This document shows positions 43,973 to 52,615 of a DNA stretch of 64,000 nt, piece by piece. A program made the translations under genes and the position numbers. The stretch comes from Enterovibrio baiacu (GTDB taxonomy: Bacteria; Pseudomonadota; Gammaproteobacteria; Enterobacterales; Vibrionaceae). The stretch covers positions 1 through 64,000 of the forward strand of contig NZ_SCHN01000005.1 of assembly GCF_004120195.1 (NCBI RefSeq), in the 5' to 3' direction. The notes below the pieces were generated by a model. It made no database searches. It was not told the origin of the DNA and saw nothing but the letters and a program-made list of their open reading frames with translations. How positions within the stretch are numbered: position 1 is the first letter of the stretch; every line of letters starts with the position of its first letter.

Positions 43973-44841
43973 TTTTTAGGCTTGCTTGTTTCTTCCTTTT
44001 CTTAACGACGTCGTTCTCTGCAACGGCGGCGTGGTTTAGTGGTTCTGATGCGTTGACCTCAGCACATCAGCGATTACTCGAAGGCGAAACAGCAGCCAGT
44101 TTTGATGCCATGGTTGAAGCTTGGCAACAAGTTAAGAACGACACCGAAGAACGCCACTTGGCAGAACTACTTTCGTTAGCGATCAATGAAGATTGTGGTC
44201 GGAGCCTGAGCACGCTTTCGTTGCCAAGTTGGCTTCAAAGCGTGGTCGTGCGTCGAGAAACGGTTCAAACGCCTAACCGTGTTTACTATCAGTTTTCTCT
44301 GTATGGCACGTCTAAGCAGGGTATTGGTAAAGTGTCGTTTTCTGCCTGGCCAGATCGTCCATTAGTGCTGGTCGATTTGCCCGAAGACAAAGCCAACGAT
44401 TTTAAGTTAGAAATCGAGGGGCTATCTCGTGCGGTCAAATCGGGGCTCTACAAGCTCGAGCTCACCTCGTTGACTGGCGAAGTGTGGTCGTCATGGGTGA
44501 TCGTGAGTCAGCCCGAGCCGATTCAAAAAATCAGTTGGAAAGACAGCCGCAGTTGGCGAATATCGCCACCGACCGATCTCAAGGGGTCGTGTCCAAGACC
44601 TTTCCTTTCGATGAACCTTTATCGCCAAGATACTGACGATTCAGCACCGATATGGTCTGAGGAAAAAGACAAAAACCTACCGACATCTTTGCCGGTTCTT
44701 GATGTTACAGATGGCCAATATTGGCTGACTGTAGCCTTGATAGAACGTCGTTGGCAGGGCGCCATTTTGTTTGAAGAAGTACAGCGAATAGGCCGTGCTA
44801 TTGATCTTCCTGACATCGATTTACGCACACTTTCTCCCTAA
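43969..44841 (+). CDS. vxrC: VxrC, DUF2861 periplasmic protein
   Basis: This 290-residue protein has a signal peptide (1-20, ending TAA) and the DUF2861 family pattern. Its mature part begins WFSGSDALTSAHQRLLEGETAASFDAM and contains two strand-rich halves (KVSFSAWPDRPLVLVDLPED; ISWKDSRSWRISPPTDLKG). The ATG overlaps the vxrB stop (ATGA). The family accompanies vxrAB in Vibrionaceae and probably modulates sensing. vxrD and vxrE, which I recall following vxrC in V. cholerae, are not present downstream here. Confidence 0.85.
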   Translation: MIFRLACFFLFLTTSFSATAAWFSGSDALTSAHQRLLEGETAASFDAMVEAWQQVKNDTEERHLAELLSLAINEDCGRSLSTLSLPSWLQSVVVRRETVQTPNRVYYQFSLYGTSKQGIGKVSFSAWPDRPLVLVDLPEDKANDFKLEIEGLSRAVKSGLYKLELTSLTGEVWSSWVIVSQPEPIQKISWKDSRSWRISPPTDLKGSCPRPFLSMNLYRQDTDDSAPIWSEEKDKNLPTSLPVLDVTDGQYWLTVALIERRWQGAILFEEVQRIGRAIDLPDIDLRTLSP

Positions 44842-44850
44842 TTTTCATTA

Positions 44851-44880
44851 CGTAACCTGAATGTTATTCAGGTTACTCTT
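44851..44880 (+). terminator. Rho-independent terminator after vxrC
   Basis: A stem GTAACCTGAAT / ATTCAGGTTAC with a very short loop (GTT) lies 10 bases past the vxrC stop; TCTT follows. Confidence 0.65.
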
Positions 44881-45068
44881 CCGAATCATCTCTCTAAAAT
44901 GCTCGGTGCTTTGTTTAATTCCTGTATTAACCTTTGAATAGCGTCACACCTTAGAGACACGTCGTCATCATCTTAAATCGCCTCGACTAGTATCAGTAAA
45001 AGAACTTAGGCAGTGTGCTTCCTTAGCGCGATTGCTTGTAACTGGCACTTGGAGATGGATTTCAAATC

Positions 45069-46226
45069 ATGAAAAAAAGTATTGTGGCGCTCAGCGTAGC
45101 TTTTGCTTCTTTCTCAACCTATGCCGCCAACTACAGTGTTGACGCGCGTATCGATGCTATGGGTGGCGCTGGCACTGCAGCCGCAGATTATTTGGCCGCA
45201 GGTTTTCACAACCCAGCATTGGTAGCGCTAGAGCCAACCAGCGCGTTTGGCATTTTGTTCCCGACAATTGGTATCCAATTTCGCGACCCTGATGAGCTGG
45301 TGGATGGTCTCGAAGACTTTGGCGATGTGTACGATAATTTCCAAAACAACCCGACCAATTCGGACAACCAGACCAACACCGCGAATGCATTGAGAAACCT
45401 CGACGGTCGTGTTGCGTATATCAGCGGCGGTATTGGTGGTGCGGTTGCTATCCCTACTAACACGGTTTCGGGTAACTTCTTTGTAAAAGGGTATACCGAA
45501 GCCATTGTCCTTCCGGAAATTTCAGATTCCGACATCTCTGCCATTGAAAATGGTACGTCTACGTCACTGTCATCGAATGCACGTGTTCTTGCATTTGGCG
45601 TGGTTGATGTGGGTCTAGCTCTTGCTGGCAATGTTGAATTGGCGGGGCAACGGATCGCTGTTGGCGTGACGCCAAAATCCCAAAAACTGTATACCTATCA
45701 CTATGAAGTGTCGGTAGATGATTTTGATGTGGATGATTGGGATGCCGATGAACACCGAACAGAAGACAGTGCCTTTAACATGGACATTGGTGTGGCATGG
45801 CAGAATGGACCTTTTCGTGTCGCGCTTGCCGGTAAAAACTTGATTTCGAATGACATCAAAACTGCTTTCCGTACCCGTGAATATACCTACCATGTTGATC
45901 CGCTTTATACACTGGGTACAGCTTATGTCACTGATCTTGCGACCTTCGCGTTAGACATTGATTTGAATGATCAGACGCGTTTTTCTGGCTCTGGCCCTGA
46001 GATCAAAGACAACACGCAGCTCGTTCGTGTCGGTGCTGAGTTTAATGCATGGGGCTGGGCGCAACTTCGTGGCGGTTACATCAACGATCTAGAAGACACG
46101 CTAGACGGCACCTTAACCTTGGGTCTGGGCTTGTCCCCAGCTAACACTGTGCACTTTGATATTTCAGCGTCGATCATTGATACCAATAGCTATGGGGCAT
46201 CGGCGCAGCTCGCCTTTATGTTCTAA
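45069..46226 (+). CDS. TraF-family (PF13729-like) outer-membrane beta-barrel protein
   Basis: This 385-residue protein has a signal peptide (1-19, ending TYA) and the segment DARIDAMGGAGTAAADYLAAGFHNPALVAL typical of the chromosomal 'conjugal transfer protein TraF' family of Vibrionaceae, despite the plasmid-derived name. The repeated strand patterns and the terminal ASAQLAFMF indicate a FadL-like or porin-like barrel. The function is unknown, and no conjugation genes are nearby. A purine-rich GGAGATGG precedes the ATG. Confidence 0.75.
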   Translation: MKKSIVALSVAFASFSTYAANYSVDARIDAMGGAGTAAADYLAAGFHNPALVALEPTSAFGILFPTIGIQFRDPDELVDGLEDFGDVYDNFQNNPTNSDNQTNTANALRNLDGRVAYISGGIGGAVAIPTNTVSGNFFVKGYTEAIVLPEISDSDISAIENGTSTSLSSNARVLAFGVVDVGLALAGNVELAGQRIAVGVTPKSQKLYTYHYEVSVDDFDVDDWDADEHRTEDSAFNMDIGVAWQNGPFRVALAGKNLISNDIKTAFRTREYTYHVDPLYTLGTAYVTDLATFALDIDLNDQTRFSGSGPEIKDNTQLVRVGAEFNAWGWAQLRGGYINDLEDTLDGTLTLGLGLSPANTVHFDISASIIDTNSYGASAQLAFMF

Positions 46227-46325
46227 GACGTTACAAAAGTAGTGAGTTGGAAAGGCGAACAGTGACAACTGCCTAAGTCGGCATTAGAATACGCGGCATC
46301 CTAACTGATAGATTTGAGATCGCCA

Positions 46326-46478
46326 ATGAACAATATGCCGACGCTAACGCACAGTGAACAACAAGAAGCCGCTGAGCGAATTCACGCATTAATGGCGACA
46401 GGAATGAGTAGTGGCGAAGCCATTATGATCGTTGCTAATGAAATCCGTGAACGTGAAGCAGCGAAGAAAGACGATTAA
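46326..46478 (+). CDS. yoaH: YoaH family protein (UPF0181)
   Basis: This 50-residue cytoplasmic protein matches E. coli YoaH in [20 protein letters not shown] and [20 protein letters not shown]. The function is unknown. It is too short for many gene finders but has strong family resemblance, and a perfect terminator follows directly. Confidence 0.9.
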   Translation: MNNMPTLTHSEQQEAAERIHALMATGMSSGEAIMIVANEIREREAAKKDD

Positions 46479-46481
46479 TGT

Positions 46482-46513
46482 GAAAACGGCCAATTTATTG
46501 GCCGTTTTCTTTT
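46482..46513 (+). terminator. Rho-independent terminator after yoaH
   Basis: The stem AAAACGGCCA / TGGCCGTTTT with loop ATTTAT is followed by CTTTTT. Confidence 0.9.
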
Positions 46514-46737
46514 TCAATTCCCCTCAAAATGTCGGAAAATTAGCCACATACCAATACCCAAACCAACTGCGATGACAACGTCAGCGCTTTACATCACGTT
46601 CGATGTAAAACTGCGAGGTTTTCACGTTATTCTGCCCCTGAGCGGAACGATTTGAAGCCCTGTAGCGTGAATGAGTCTGTGTTTTTAAGTTACTTGGGTA
46701 CAACATCTCTAAATCATCGTCTTTGTAGGGAAAGCGC

Positions 46738-47262
46738 TTGAACGATCGATTGCTACTCGCCAGAACTTTTGCTCGTGCACGCCATGAAGGACAGTGGTAT
46801 GGCGAATTTCCTTATCATGTTCATTTGGATGATGTAGAGCGCCTAGCTCAACCGTTCGGCATGAATGCCATGATCATCGCACAGCTTCATGATGTGCTTG
46901 AAGACACGACAACCAGCATCGACGAAATCGTTCACGACTTCGGTGAACTCATTGCACTGTCGGTAAGCTATGTGACCGATCCGATCGCCAGCGATAGGGC
47001 AACACGCAAACAGCAGTTGAACGCCCGTTTACGATTGCTCGACGAAAATGAAGATGCCGCAAAGCTCGCACTCATTGTCAAAGCGTGTGATCGACTGGCG
47101 AACGTCAAAACTTGCCGATTGTTTAGCCCCGACAAATTCGTGATGTATCAATCTGAACATGCGGAATTTAGAAAAGCTGCGTATCGACACGGTATGTGTG
47201 AAATGGTGTGGTGGGAGCTGGACATGTTAATTGAGGTGGGAGACAAACTCGCGCGATTTTAA
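46738..47262 (+). CDS. HD-domain hydrolase, possible small alarmone (ppGpp) hydrolase
   Basis: This 174-residue protein is a stand-alone HD domain close to the SpoT/MESH1 hydrolase type. It has ARARHEGQWYGEFPYHVHLDDV (motif with metal His), AQLHDVLEDTT (HDxxED catalytic motif), FGELIALSVSYVTDP and KACDRLANVKTC. The size fits a single-domain alarmone hydrolase. The TTG start at 46738 follows AGGGAAAG. A bidirectional terminator follows. The ppGpp substrate is inferred; other nucleotides are possible. Confidence 0.72.
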   Translation: MNDRLLLARTFARARHEGQWYGEFPYHVHLDDVERLAQPFGMNAMIIAQLHDVLEDTTTSIDEIVHDFGELIALSVSYVTDPIASDRATRKQQLNARLRLLDENEDAAKLALIVKACDRLANVKTCRLFSPDKFVMYQSEHAEFRKAAYRHGMCEMVWWELDMLIEVGDKLARF

Positions 47263-47290
47263 AACGCAGTTTATACAACGAATAACGTAA

Positions 47291-47322
47291 AAACGCCTGT
47301 TGTAAGACAGGCGTTTCTTGTT
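47291..47322. terminator. Bidirectional terminator between the HD gene and nadE
   Basis: A 10-bp stem AAACGCCTGT / ACAGGCGTTT with loop TGTAAG is followed by CTTGTTTTT on the plus strand. Confidence 0.8.
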
Positions 47323-47345
47323 TTTGCTGATTACTTGATGAGCGA

Positions 47346-48182
47346 TTATTCGTCGTCGTAAATCGTCGGAATAGGTTGGCGTTTGTGTTGCGTCATCTTG
47401 TAGATTGAAACTAAGCGCTCAGAGACACGCGCTTCCACATCTTTGCCTTCCAAGAAATCATCGATTTCATCGTAAGTCAGCTGAAGTGCATCTTCATCTG
47501 CTTTTTGCGGTGCCAATTCTTCCAAATCTGCTGTCGGTGTTTTCACCACTAACAATTCTGGCGCCCCCATGAAAGCCGCAAGCTGGCGGACTTGGCGTTT
47601 GCTTAAACCAAACAAAGGGGCAAGGTCGCAAGCGCCGTCGCCAAACTTGGTGTAGAAACCCGTGATGTTTTCTGCTGAATGGTCAGTACCCAGCACGAGG
47701 CCGCCAACAAGCCCTGCAATTTCGTATTGTGCAACCATGCGAGCACGGGCTTTAACGTTGCCTTTCACGAAATCTACTTTTGCATCGTCTTGTGGAATAA
47801 GACCGGTATTTGCTAGCGCAGAAAGGGAAGACGCGTGAAGCCCGTCAACACCCTCTTTAATGTTAACGCTAACGGAGTGTGTCGGCTGAATGAAGCTAAG
47901 TGCAAGTTGGGCTTCGTCTTCATCTTGCTGAATACCGTAAGGAAGGCGAACAGCAATAAACTGGTAATCCGTTGAGCCGGTTTCTTGATTTAGCTGATCC
48001 ACCGCCAATTGTGCGAGTCGACCACAGGTTGAAGAATCCACACCGCCACTGATGCCCAACACGAGTGAACGTGTGAAAGAGGCTTTGAGTCGGTTCTTGA
48101 TAAAGTTAACACGGCGCTCAACTTCAAAGGCAGGGTCAATTGACGGGAGTACTTGCATCTCTGCGCGGATAGCTTGTTCCAT
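47346..48182 (-). CDS. nadE: Ammonia-dependent NAD(+) synthetase
   Basis: This 278-residue enzyme of the ATP-pyrophosphatase family has the P-loop [13 protein letters not shown] (about 44-56), [44 protein letters not shown] and [10 protein letters not shown]. It amidates nicotinate adenine dinucleotide to NAD. The ATG at 48182 ([12 protein letters not shown]) follows GAGGAA; the 12-codon extension to 48218 is less likely. It is divergent from nadD, the preceding step of the pathway. Confidence 0.95.
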   Translation of the reverse strand: MEQAIRAEMQVLPSIDPAFEVERRVNFIKNRLKASFTRSLVLGISGGVDSSTCGRLAQLAVDQLNQETGSTDYQFIAVRLPYGIQQDEDEAQLALSFIQPTHSVSVNIKEGVDGLHASSLSALANTGLIPQDDAKVDFVKGNVKARARMVAQYEIAGLVGGLVLGTDHSAENITGFYTKFGDGACDLAPLFGLSKRQVRQLAAFMGAPELLVVKTPTADLEELAPQKADEDALQLTYDEIDDFLEGKDVEARVSERLVSIYKMTQHKRQPIPTIYDDE

Positions 48183-48484
48183 TTCGCGGGTTTCCTCATT
48201 TTCGCTTTCGCTGAACAATTCAGACTATTTTGCAATATCTTGACGACAAAATCATGTTCATTCATGGGTAAAACTGTCATTACGAACGATTTATACGCGA
48301 ATTCAATGAATTTAGTTTCTTGGCTATTTGTTGCTTAAAAAGAAAATAATAACGCGCGTTGCAGTTTTGTGCGTTAATTCATCAGTTGAGCCATTGAGAG
48401 GCCTCAAAATAGATAAATCGACTTCTCCTTGATCATGAACTGTGTCAGATTAAGGACTACTAACAAATTGATAAACATTTTGAA
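48183..48484. promoter_or_regulatory. Divergent region between nadE and nadD
   Basis: 302 AT-rich bases hold the promoters of two NAD-biosynthesis genes. No clear operator palindrome was recognised. Confidence 0.4.
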
Positions 48485-49012
48485 ATGACTGAGAAGAATC
48501 CCCCCAAACAAATTGCTATATTTGGTAGCGCATTTAATCCGCCGAGCCTTGGTCATCTCAGTGTTATTCAGCGACTCTCTCATTTCGACCGTGTCTTACT
48601 TGTCCCCAACTATGCGCACGCATGGGGCAAGAAAATGGCGGACTTTGAAAAACGGTGTGCGTGGGTAACGGCATTTATTCAAGATGCAGCCCTCGATAAC
48701 ATTATGCTGTGTTCGGATGAGAGGGATATAGCCGGGGGAGAAGCGGTAACAACGTGGGCGTTGTTAAACCATCTTCAGAACCAATATCCCACTTCTGAAC
48801 TGACGTTTGTGCTTGGGCCTGATAATTTCCTAAGCTTTGCAAAGTTCCATAAGTCTGCAGAAATTATGGCGCGATGGAACATTTTGGCTTGCCCCGAAAC
48901 GGTGAATGTCCGAAGTACGCATATTCGAGAGCGCTTAGGTTCAGAAGATGACGTGTCTTCATTAACGACACCAACATTGGCAAGACAGTTAACGAAGAAG
49001 GATTTTGATTAG
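48485..49012 (+). CDS. nadD: Nicotinate-nucleotide adenylyltransferase (NadD-like)
   Basis: This 175-residue protein has the nucleotidyltransferase motif IFGSAFNPPSLGHL near the N-terminus and VRSTHIRERL (the SxxxR motif) near the C-terminus, with VLGPDNFLSFAKFH in between. It transfers adenylate to nicotinate mononucleotide. It is slightly shorter than E. coli NadD (213 residues). If another nadD exists on the main chromosome, this would be a paralogue pairing with the divergent nadE. Confidence 0.82.
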   Translation: MTEKNPPKQIAIFGSAFNPPSLGHLSVIQRLSHFDRVLLVPNYAHAWGKKMADFEKRCAWVTAFIQDAALDNIMLCSDERDIAGGEAVTTWALLNHLQNQYPTSELTFVLGPDNFLSFAKFHKSAEIMARWNILACPETVNVRSTHIRERLGSEDDVSSLTTPTLARQLTKKDFD

Positions 49013-49099
49013 ATTTACCTGCCCAGGTATGGCAATCATCTGATGCTTTCGTTTTTTTAAAAGAATAACAATATTCAATATTTACGGGATCTTTGTACT

Positions 49100-49579
49100 G
49101 TGTTGAAACACTTTGTATGTGCAAGCCTCACTTTATGCACGCTTGTGACGCCGTCACTTTTACATGCAGCTTATTCTCCCGAACATGCATCATCACAAAC
49201 CGTCATTACAGACGGTGGTAAGTATCAGCTAAACACCGATTTTGGTCGTCGATCTGATTTGATGGAATGGAGAGTTGAAGACGTCGAGCTTCCTAATATT
49301 TGGGATGGCTGGCGTTATGGTTTGGATGCACCCAATTATCTCACCGCGGAGGCGGGGAACAGTTATTACGGATTCGGCGTTTGGAAACCCGAAGAACTTG
49401 AAGAATACAGCTTGGGTTCTGATGGTGTGAGCACACAAGAGTGGTTAATGAACCACGGATTGAATTTTAGCTTTGGTACTGAGTCCGTCGACGGAAGTGC
49501 CAGATATCGGTTTGACGTGCGTTGGCATGAACAAACCGATACCGAATTTATGTTGCAACTTCAGGTTCCCTTTCAGTAA
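49100..49579 (+). CDS. Secreted protein of unknown function
   Basis: The protein has 159 residues from a GTG (a TTG one codon later is equally possible), with a Sec signal peptide (1-23, ending LHA). The mature protein is aromatic and acidic (MEWRVEDVELPNIWDGWRYG, SYYGFGVWKPEELEEYSLG) and ends in MLQLQVPF, compatible with a beta-rich periplasmic or outer-membrane domain. Family not recognised. Its 3' end overlaps the converging gene by seven bases. A matS site lies in its signal-peptide codons. Confidence 0.6.
   Translation: MLKHFVCASLTLCTLVTPSLLHAAYSPEHASSQTVITDGGKYQLNTDFGRRSDLMEWRVEDVELPNIWDGWRYGLDAPNYLTAEAGNSYYGFGVWKPEELEEYSLGSDGVSTQEWLMNHGLNFSFGTESVDGSARYRFDVRWHEQTDTEFMLQLQVPFQ
49145..49157. 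other. matS site 4 (GTGACGCCGTCAC)
   Basis: An exact match to GTGACRNYGTCAC, within the 5' part of the secreted-protein gene. Confidence 0.85.
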
Positions 49580-50238
49580 CCCGCAATCGCTTTCAGCTTG
49601 GCGGCCACTTCTTCTTCATTGAGTGACGCCTTGCTCGCTATCTTCGCCACTTTTTGACCAGACTTTATTGCACGCACCCATTCTCGCACCAAAAGTTGGT
49701 CTGAAAGTGCATCGACGGAAAGTTGCAACGACAGTTCCAGTGCATTGTTCTCTGCAATGTCACCCAACTGGCCCTTTGCTAACTTATCAATCGCCTTTTC
49801 TAACAAAGCCGTTTCTTTCGAGATGCCCTGCAAAGGCGGGTGGATGGTGACATAGTCACGTAAACAACGCAGCAAACGACCATAGGCAGAATCCCAGTCG
49901 GTTGTGCCGAGTTTTTGATGGTGACCGAGCTCTGCCATCAGCCCATCTAACAACGGAGAAGGCGAGAAGAAACCTGATTGCGTTGGAAGCGCGACAATCG
50001 TTCGTACTGAAAAGTCCAACGTGGACACGTCAGAACCTTGCAATATCGTTACCGCATTCAAACAACCAGACGGAAGCCAGTAGCTTTGGCCTGCACACAC
50101 TGGAAACTCGTTTTTGCCGAGTCGAATTAGGGCCGCGCCTTTATGCACATAAAGGAAAGTGGCGTGAGGCTGTGCTTTGCGTCCGCCCACAAAAAGTGTA
50201 TCGGCTTGATGAAAGTGAAATTCGATGGCTTGCTTCAT
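49573..50238 (-). CDS. AraC-like cupin regulator with degenerate DNA-binding domain
   Basis: The protein has 221 residues. The N-terminal ~95 form an AraC-type cupin (ATFLYVHKGAALIRLGKNEF, AGQSYWLPSGCLNAVTIL), as in proteins of the AraC family that protect small molecules or regulate efflux. The C-terminal half is helical (SLQLSVDALSDQLLVREWVR, KVAKIASKASLNEEEVAAKL) and contains at most one helix-turn-helix-like unit instead of two. It may bind DNA poorly or need a partner. The ATG at 50238 is preceded by GAGA. Its 3' end overlaps the converging secreted-protein gene by seven bases. Confidence 0.65.
   Translation of the reverse strand: MKQAIEFHFHQADTLFVGGRKAQPHATFLYVHKGAALIRLGKNEFPVCAGQSYWLPSGCLNAVTILQGSDVSTLDFSVRTIVALPTQSGFFSPSPLLDGLMAELGHHQKLGTTDWDSAYGRLLRCLRDYVTIHPPLQGISKETALLEKAIDKLAKGQLGDIAENNALELSLQLSVDALSDQLLVREWVRAIKSGQKVAKIASKASLNEEEVAAKLKAIAGY
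49847..49859. other. matS-like site with one deviation (GTGACATAGTCAC)
   Basis: Both conserved arms are exact, but the central triplet ATA departs from RNY at one position. It lies in the AraC-like gene. Confidence 0.5.
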
Positions 50239-50459
50239 GTAATGATTCTCTTGTTACAAGGCGCACATACTCATTGGTTTTGCCGATGAGATCAAGCAAC
50301 TCGGTATTTGATTGGAGAAGAAATAGTCAGCTTGTTACATTCTTTGTATATTAACTTGTGGTTAGACCTCCAACCTCTCAGGATTTATGATCAAAACAAT
50401 GTTTGAAATTCTTTATCCACGTAGAATGGCGTGGTTTTCAACGGAGTAAGTAGAGTCTC

Positions 50460-51572
50460 GTGCAACAAACTAATGATCCTTTCTCAGAAATCCGTCCTTT
50501 TCGTGATGACGAAGTACCTGGCGCACTCGAGCGCTTGGTGAATGACGAAGAGTTTATCAATGCAATTCTTAAATATCGTTTTCCACAAATCTCGGGTGTA
50601 GCAGGTTGGTTAATCAAACCTTTCCTTAAACACTACCTCCGCTCTAAGTGGAAAAAGATCTCGACGATAAGTGATGTGCAATTACATGTCGCGAAATACA
50701 TGGAATCAATGATAAAAAACACGTCGGAAGGATTGTCGACGAGTGGCCTCGATAAACTTGATCCTAACCAAAGCTATTTGTTTGTATCCAACCACCGCGA
50801 TATTGCGATGGATCCAGCAATGGTTAACTGGTGTTTGCATAATAATCAGTTCGACACAGTGCGTATCGCGATTGGCGATAACCTACTGAAGAAACCGTGC
50901 GCAACTGAATTAATGAAATTGAACAAAAGCTTCATCGTTAAGCGTTCGGCAAAAGCGCCGCGTGAAATGATGAAAGCACTCTCGCAATTGTCTGCGTATA
51001 TCAAATCATCGCTCGATGAAAAGCAATCTATTTGGATTGCGCAGAAAGAAGGGCGTGCAAAAGACGGCGACGATAAAACGGATCCAGCGATCTTAAAAAT
51101 GTTTTCGTTGGAAGGCCGTCGTCAGAAAGTTGATTTTGCTGACTACATTTCTCAGCTACGTATCGTGCCAGTGACAATCTCTTACGAGAATGATCCGTGT
51201 GACGCCGCGAAAGCGAATGAGCTATTTCAAAAAGAAACAGCCGGTGCGTATGAGAAAGGTGAATTCGAGGATATCGAAAGCATCGTTCAAGGCATTGTTG
51301 GACAGAAACGTCGCATTCATGTCGCGTTCGGTGATGTGATTGGTAACGAGTTCGATACACCGGAAACACTGGCTGCGGAAATTGATCGCCAAATCTACAA
51401 GAACTATCATTTGTTCCCGTCCAACTACATTGCTGCAGGCCGTGAACACGAGTCAGTGACAGACAAAGAGCGCGTGCAATTTGATTCTAAGTTGTCAGCA
51501 TTGCCAGAAGGTGTTGCTGAAATCGTGCGAGCGATGTACGCGATGCCAACAGGTAAAAAAGCAGATATTTAA
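50460..51572 (+). CDS. PlsC-type glycerophospholipid acyltransferase
   Basis: This 370-residue protein of the 1-acyl-glycerol-3-phosphate acyltransferase superfamily has the catalytic block FVSNHRDIAMDPAMVNW (NHxxxxD), then KSFIVKRSAKAPREMMKALSQL and IWIAQKEGRAKDGDDKTDPA, corresponding to motifs II and III (EGxR). A single hydrophobic segment at most suggests peripheral membrane attachment. It is longer than PlsC (245 residues) because of an N-terminal ~95-residue and a C-terminal extension. The substrate is unknown. GTG start with GGAG upstream. Confidence 0.82.
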   Translation: MQQTNDPFSEIRPFRDDEVPGALERLVNDEEFINAILKYRFPQISGVAGWLIKPFLKHYLRSKWKKISTISDVQLHVAKYMESMIKNTSEGLSTSGLDKLDPNQSYLFVSNHRDIAMDPAMVNWCLHNNQFDTVRIAIGDNLLKKPCATELMKLNKSFIVKRSAKAPREMMKALSQLSAYIKSSLDEKQSIWIAQKEGRAKDGDDKTDPAILKMFSLEGRRQKVDFADYISQLRIVPVTISYENDPCDAAKANELFQKETAGAYEKGEFEDIESIVQGIVGQKRRIHVAFGDVIGNEFDTPETLAAEIDRQIYKNYHLFPSNYIAAGREHESVTDKERVQFDSKLSALPEGVAEIVRAMYAMPTGKKADI

Positions 51573-51614
51573 CGCTCTGTTCTATACGTAACATATTGTT
51601 ATATAGGGTATTAT

Positions 51615-51660
51615 AAAAAAAGCGGATTTAGTGACAACGTCACTAAATCCGCTTTTTGTT
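51615..51660. terminator. Bidirectional terminator with matS site 5 in its stem
   Basis: A perfect 19-bp stem (51617-51635 and 51639-51657) with a 3-base AAC loop has A/T-runs at both ends. It separates converging acyltransferase and LysR genes. The upper part of the stem, GTGACAACGTCAC, is itself a perfect matS site. Confidence 0.9.
51631..51643. other. matS site 5 (GTGACAACGTCAC)
   Basis: An exact match to GTGACRNYGTCAC, located at the tip of the terminator hairpin. Confidence 0.85.
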
Positions 51661-51688
51661 TGTCTATAGCGTGAGTGAAAAAGGCTGT

Positions 51689-52615
51689 TTATAGCTGTCC
51701 GTCACTCAATGGCGCTAGCGCTGAACGTTCAATGTTCTCCGCAAGGAAGTCGACAAAACGGCGTACCTTGGGTGCTAAATATTCGCGACGAGGATAAACA
51801 GCATAGATCGGCAGTTTCAATGTTGGCTTCCAATCCGACATCAATACCTTGAGCTTTCCTTCCTGCAACTCGCTCCCAAGCAGGTAAGTCGCAATGTAGG
51901 CGATACCGACACCTGACTTTGCTGCCTCTAACACCGCAGGGGCATTATTGATTCGATAACCGCCACGCACGGTAACTGACTGATCGCTGCCATCGCGAGA
52001 GAATGGCCATTGGTCGTAGGTGCGCTGAACACTTTGATAGGTTATGCAGTTATGGTCACGAAGATCAGAAGGGTGAGATGGCATGCCATGTTCTTCGATA
52101 TAAGCCGGTGATGCGACCAATTTAAACTGACAGTCCGCCAACTTTTTCGCCACCATACCTTCAGGTAAATTTTCATGAATCGCTAGCCAACAGTCGAAGC
52201 CATCTTCCAGAAGATTAGGGCGATGATCGAACAAATGCACTTCTAATTCGAGGGAAGGGTTTTGCTGTTGGAAGGCAGACAGTAGGCGAGTGATTTGCAC
52301 ATTTCCAAAAGATTGCGCAATGCCAATCTTTAGCCTTCCGGACACTTCATTTCTGTACCCAGCAACCATTGCTTCGGCATCTTGCATGGTCTCCATCAGC
52401 TTTCGCCCATAAGCGGCATACTGTTCGCCAGCTTCTGTTAACGAAACCGAGCGTGTATTTCTCTGAACAAGCTGAACACCAAGGCGTTCTTCAAGGTAGC
52501 GGATTTGTTTGCTGACTTGAGATTTTGAAATCCCCAAGAATTCTGCTGCACGGGTGAAGTGCTGTTCGTGTGCAACGGTCGCCAGTACGACCATTTGCTG
52601 AAGGTTATCTAACAT
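51689..52615 (-). CDS. LysR-family transcriptional regulator
   Basis: This 308-residue regulator has an N-terminal winged helix (about 3-62: HEQHFTRAAEFLGISKSQVSKQIRYLEERLG) and a C-terminal periplasmic-binding-protein-like effector domain (about 90-295). It belongs to the CrgA/AaeR-like group judging by the QNPSLELEVHLFDHRPNLLEDGFD segment. Target genes are unknown; chrA lies beyond a long intergenic region. Confidence 0.88.
   Translation of the reverse strand: MLDNLQQMVVLATVAHEQHFTRAAEFLGISKSQVSKQIRYLEERLGVQLVQRNTRSVSLTEAGEQYAAYGRKLMETMQDAEAMVAGYRNEVSGRLKIGIAQSFGNVQITRLLSAFQQQNPSLELEVHLFDHRPNLLEDGFDCWLAIHENLPEGMVAKKLADCQFKLVASPAYIEEHGMPSHPSDLRDHNCITYQSVQRTYDQWPFSRDGSDQSVTVRGGYRINNAPAVLEAAKSGVGIAYIATYLLGSELQEGKLKVLMSDWKPTLKLPIYAVYPRREYLAPKVRRFVDFLAENIERSALAPLSDGQL

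Noticed and set aside
45069-46226. Conjugation system suggested by the TraF-like name
   Set aside because: No other transfer genes are present. This chromosomal family carries the name by homology only and looks like an outer-membrane barrel.
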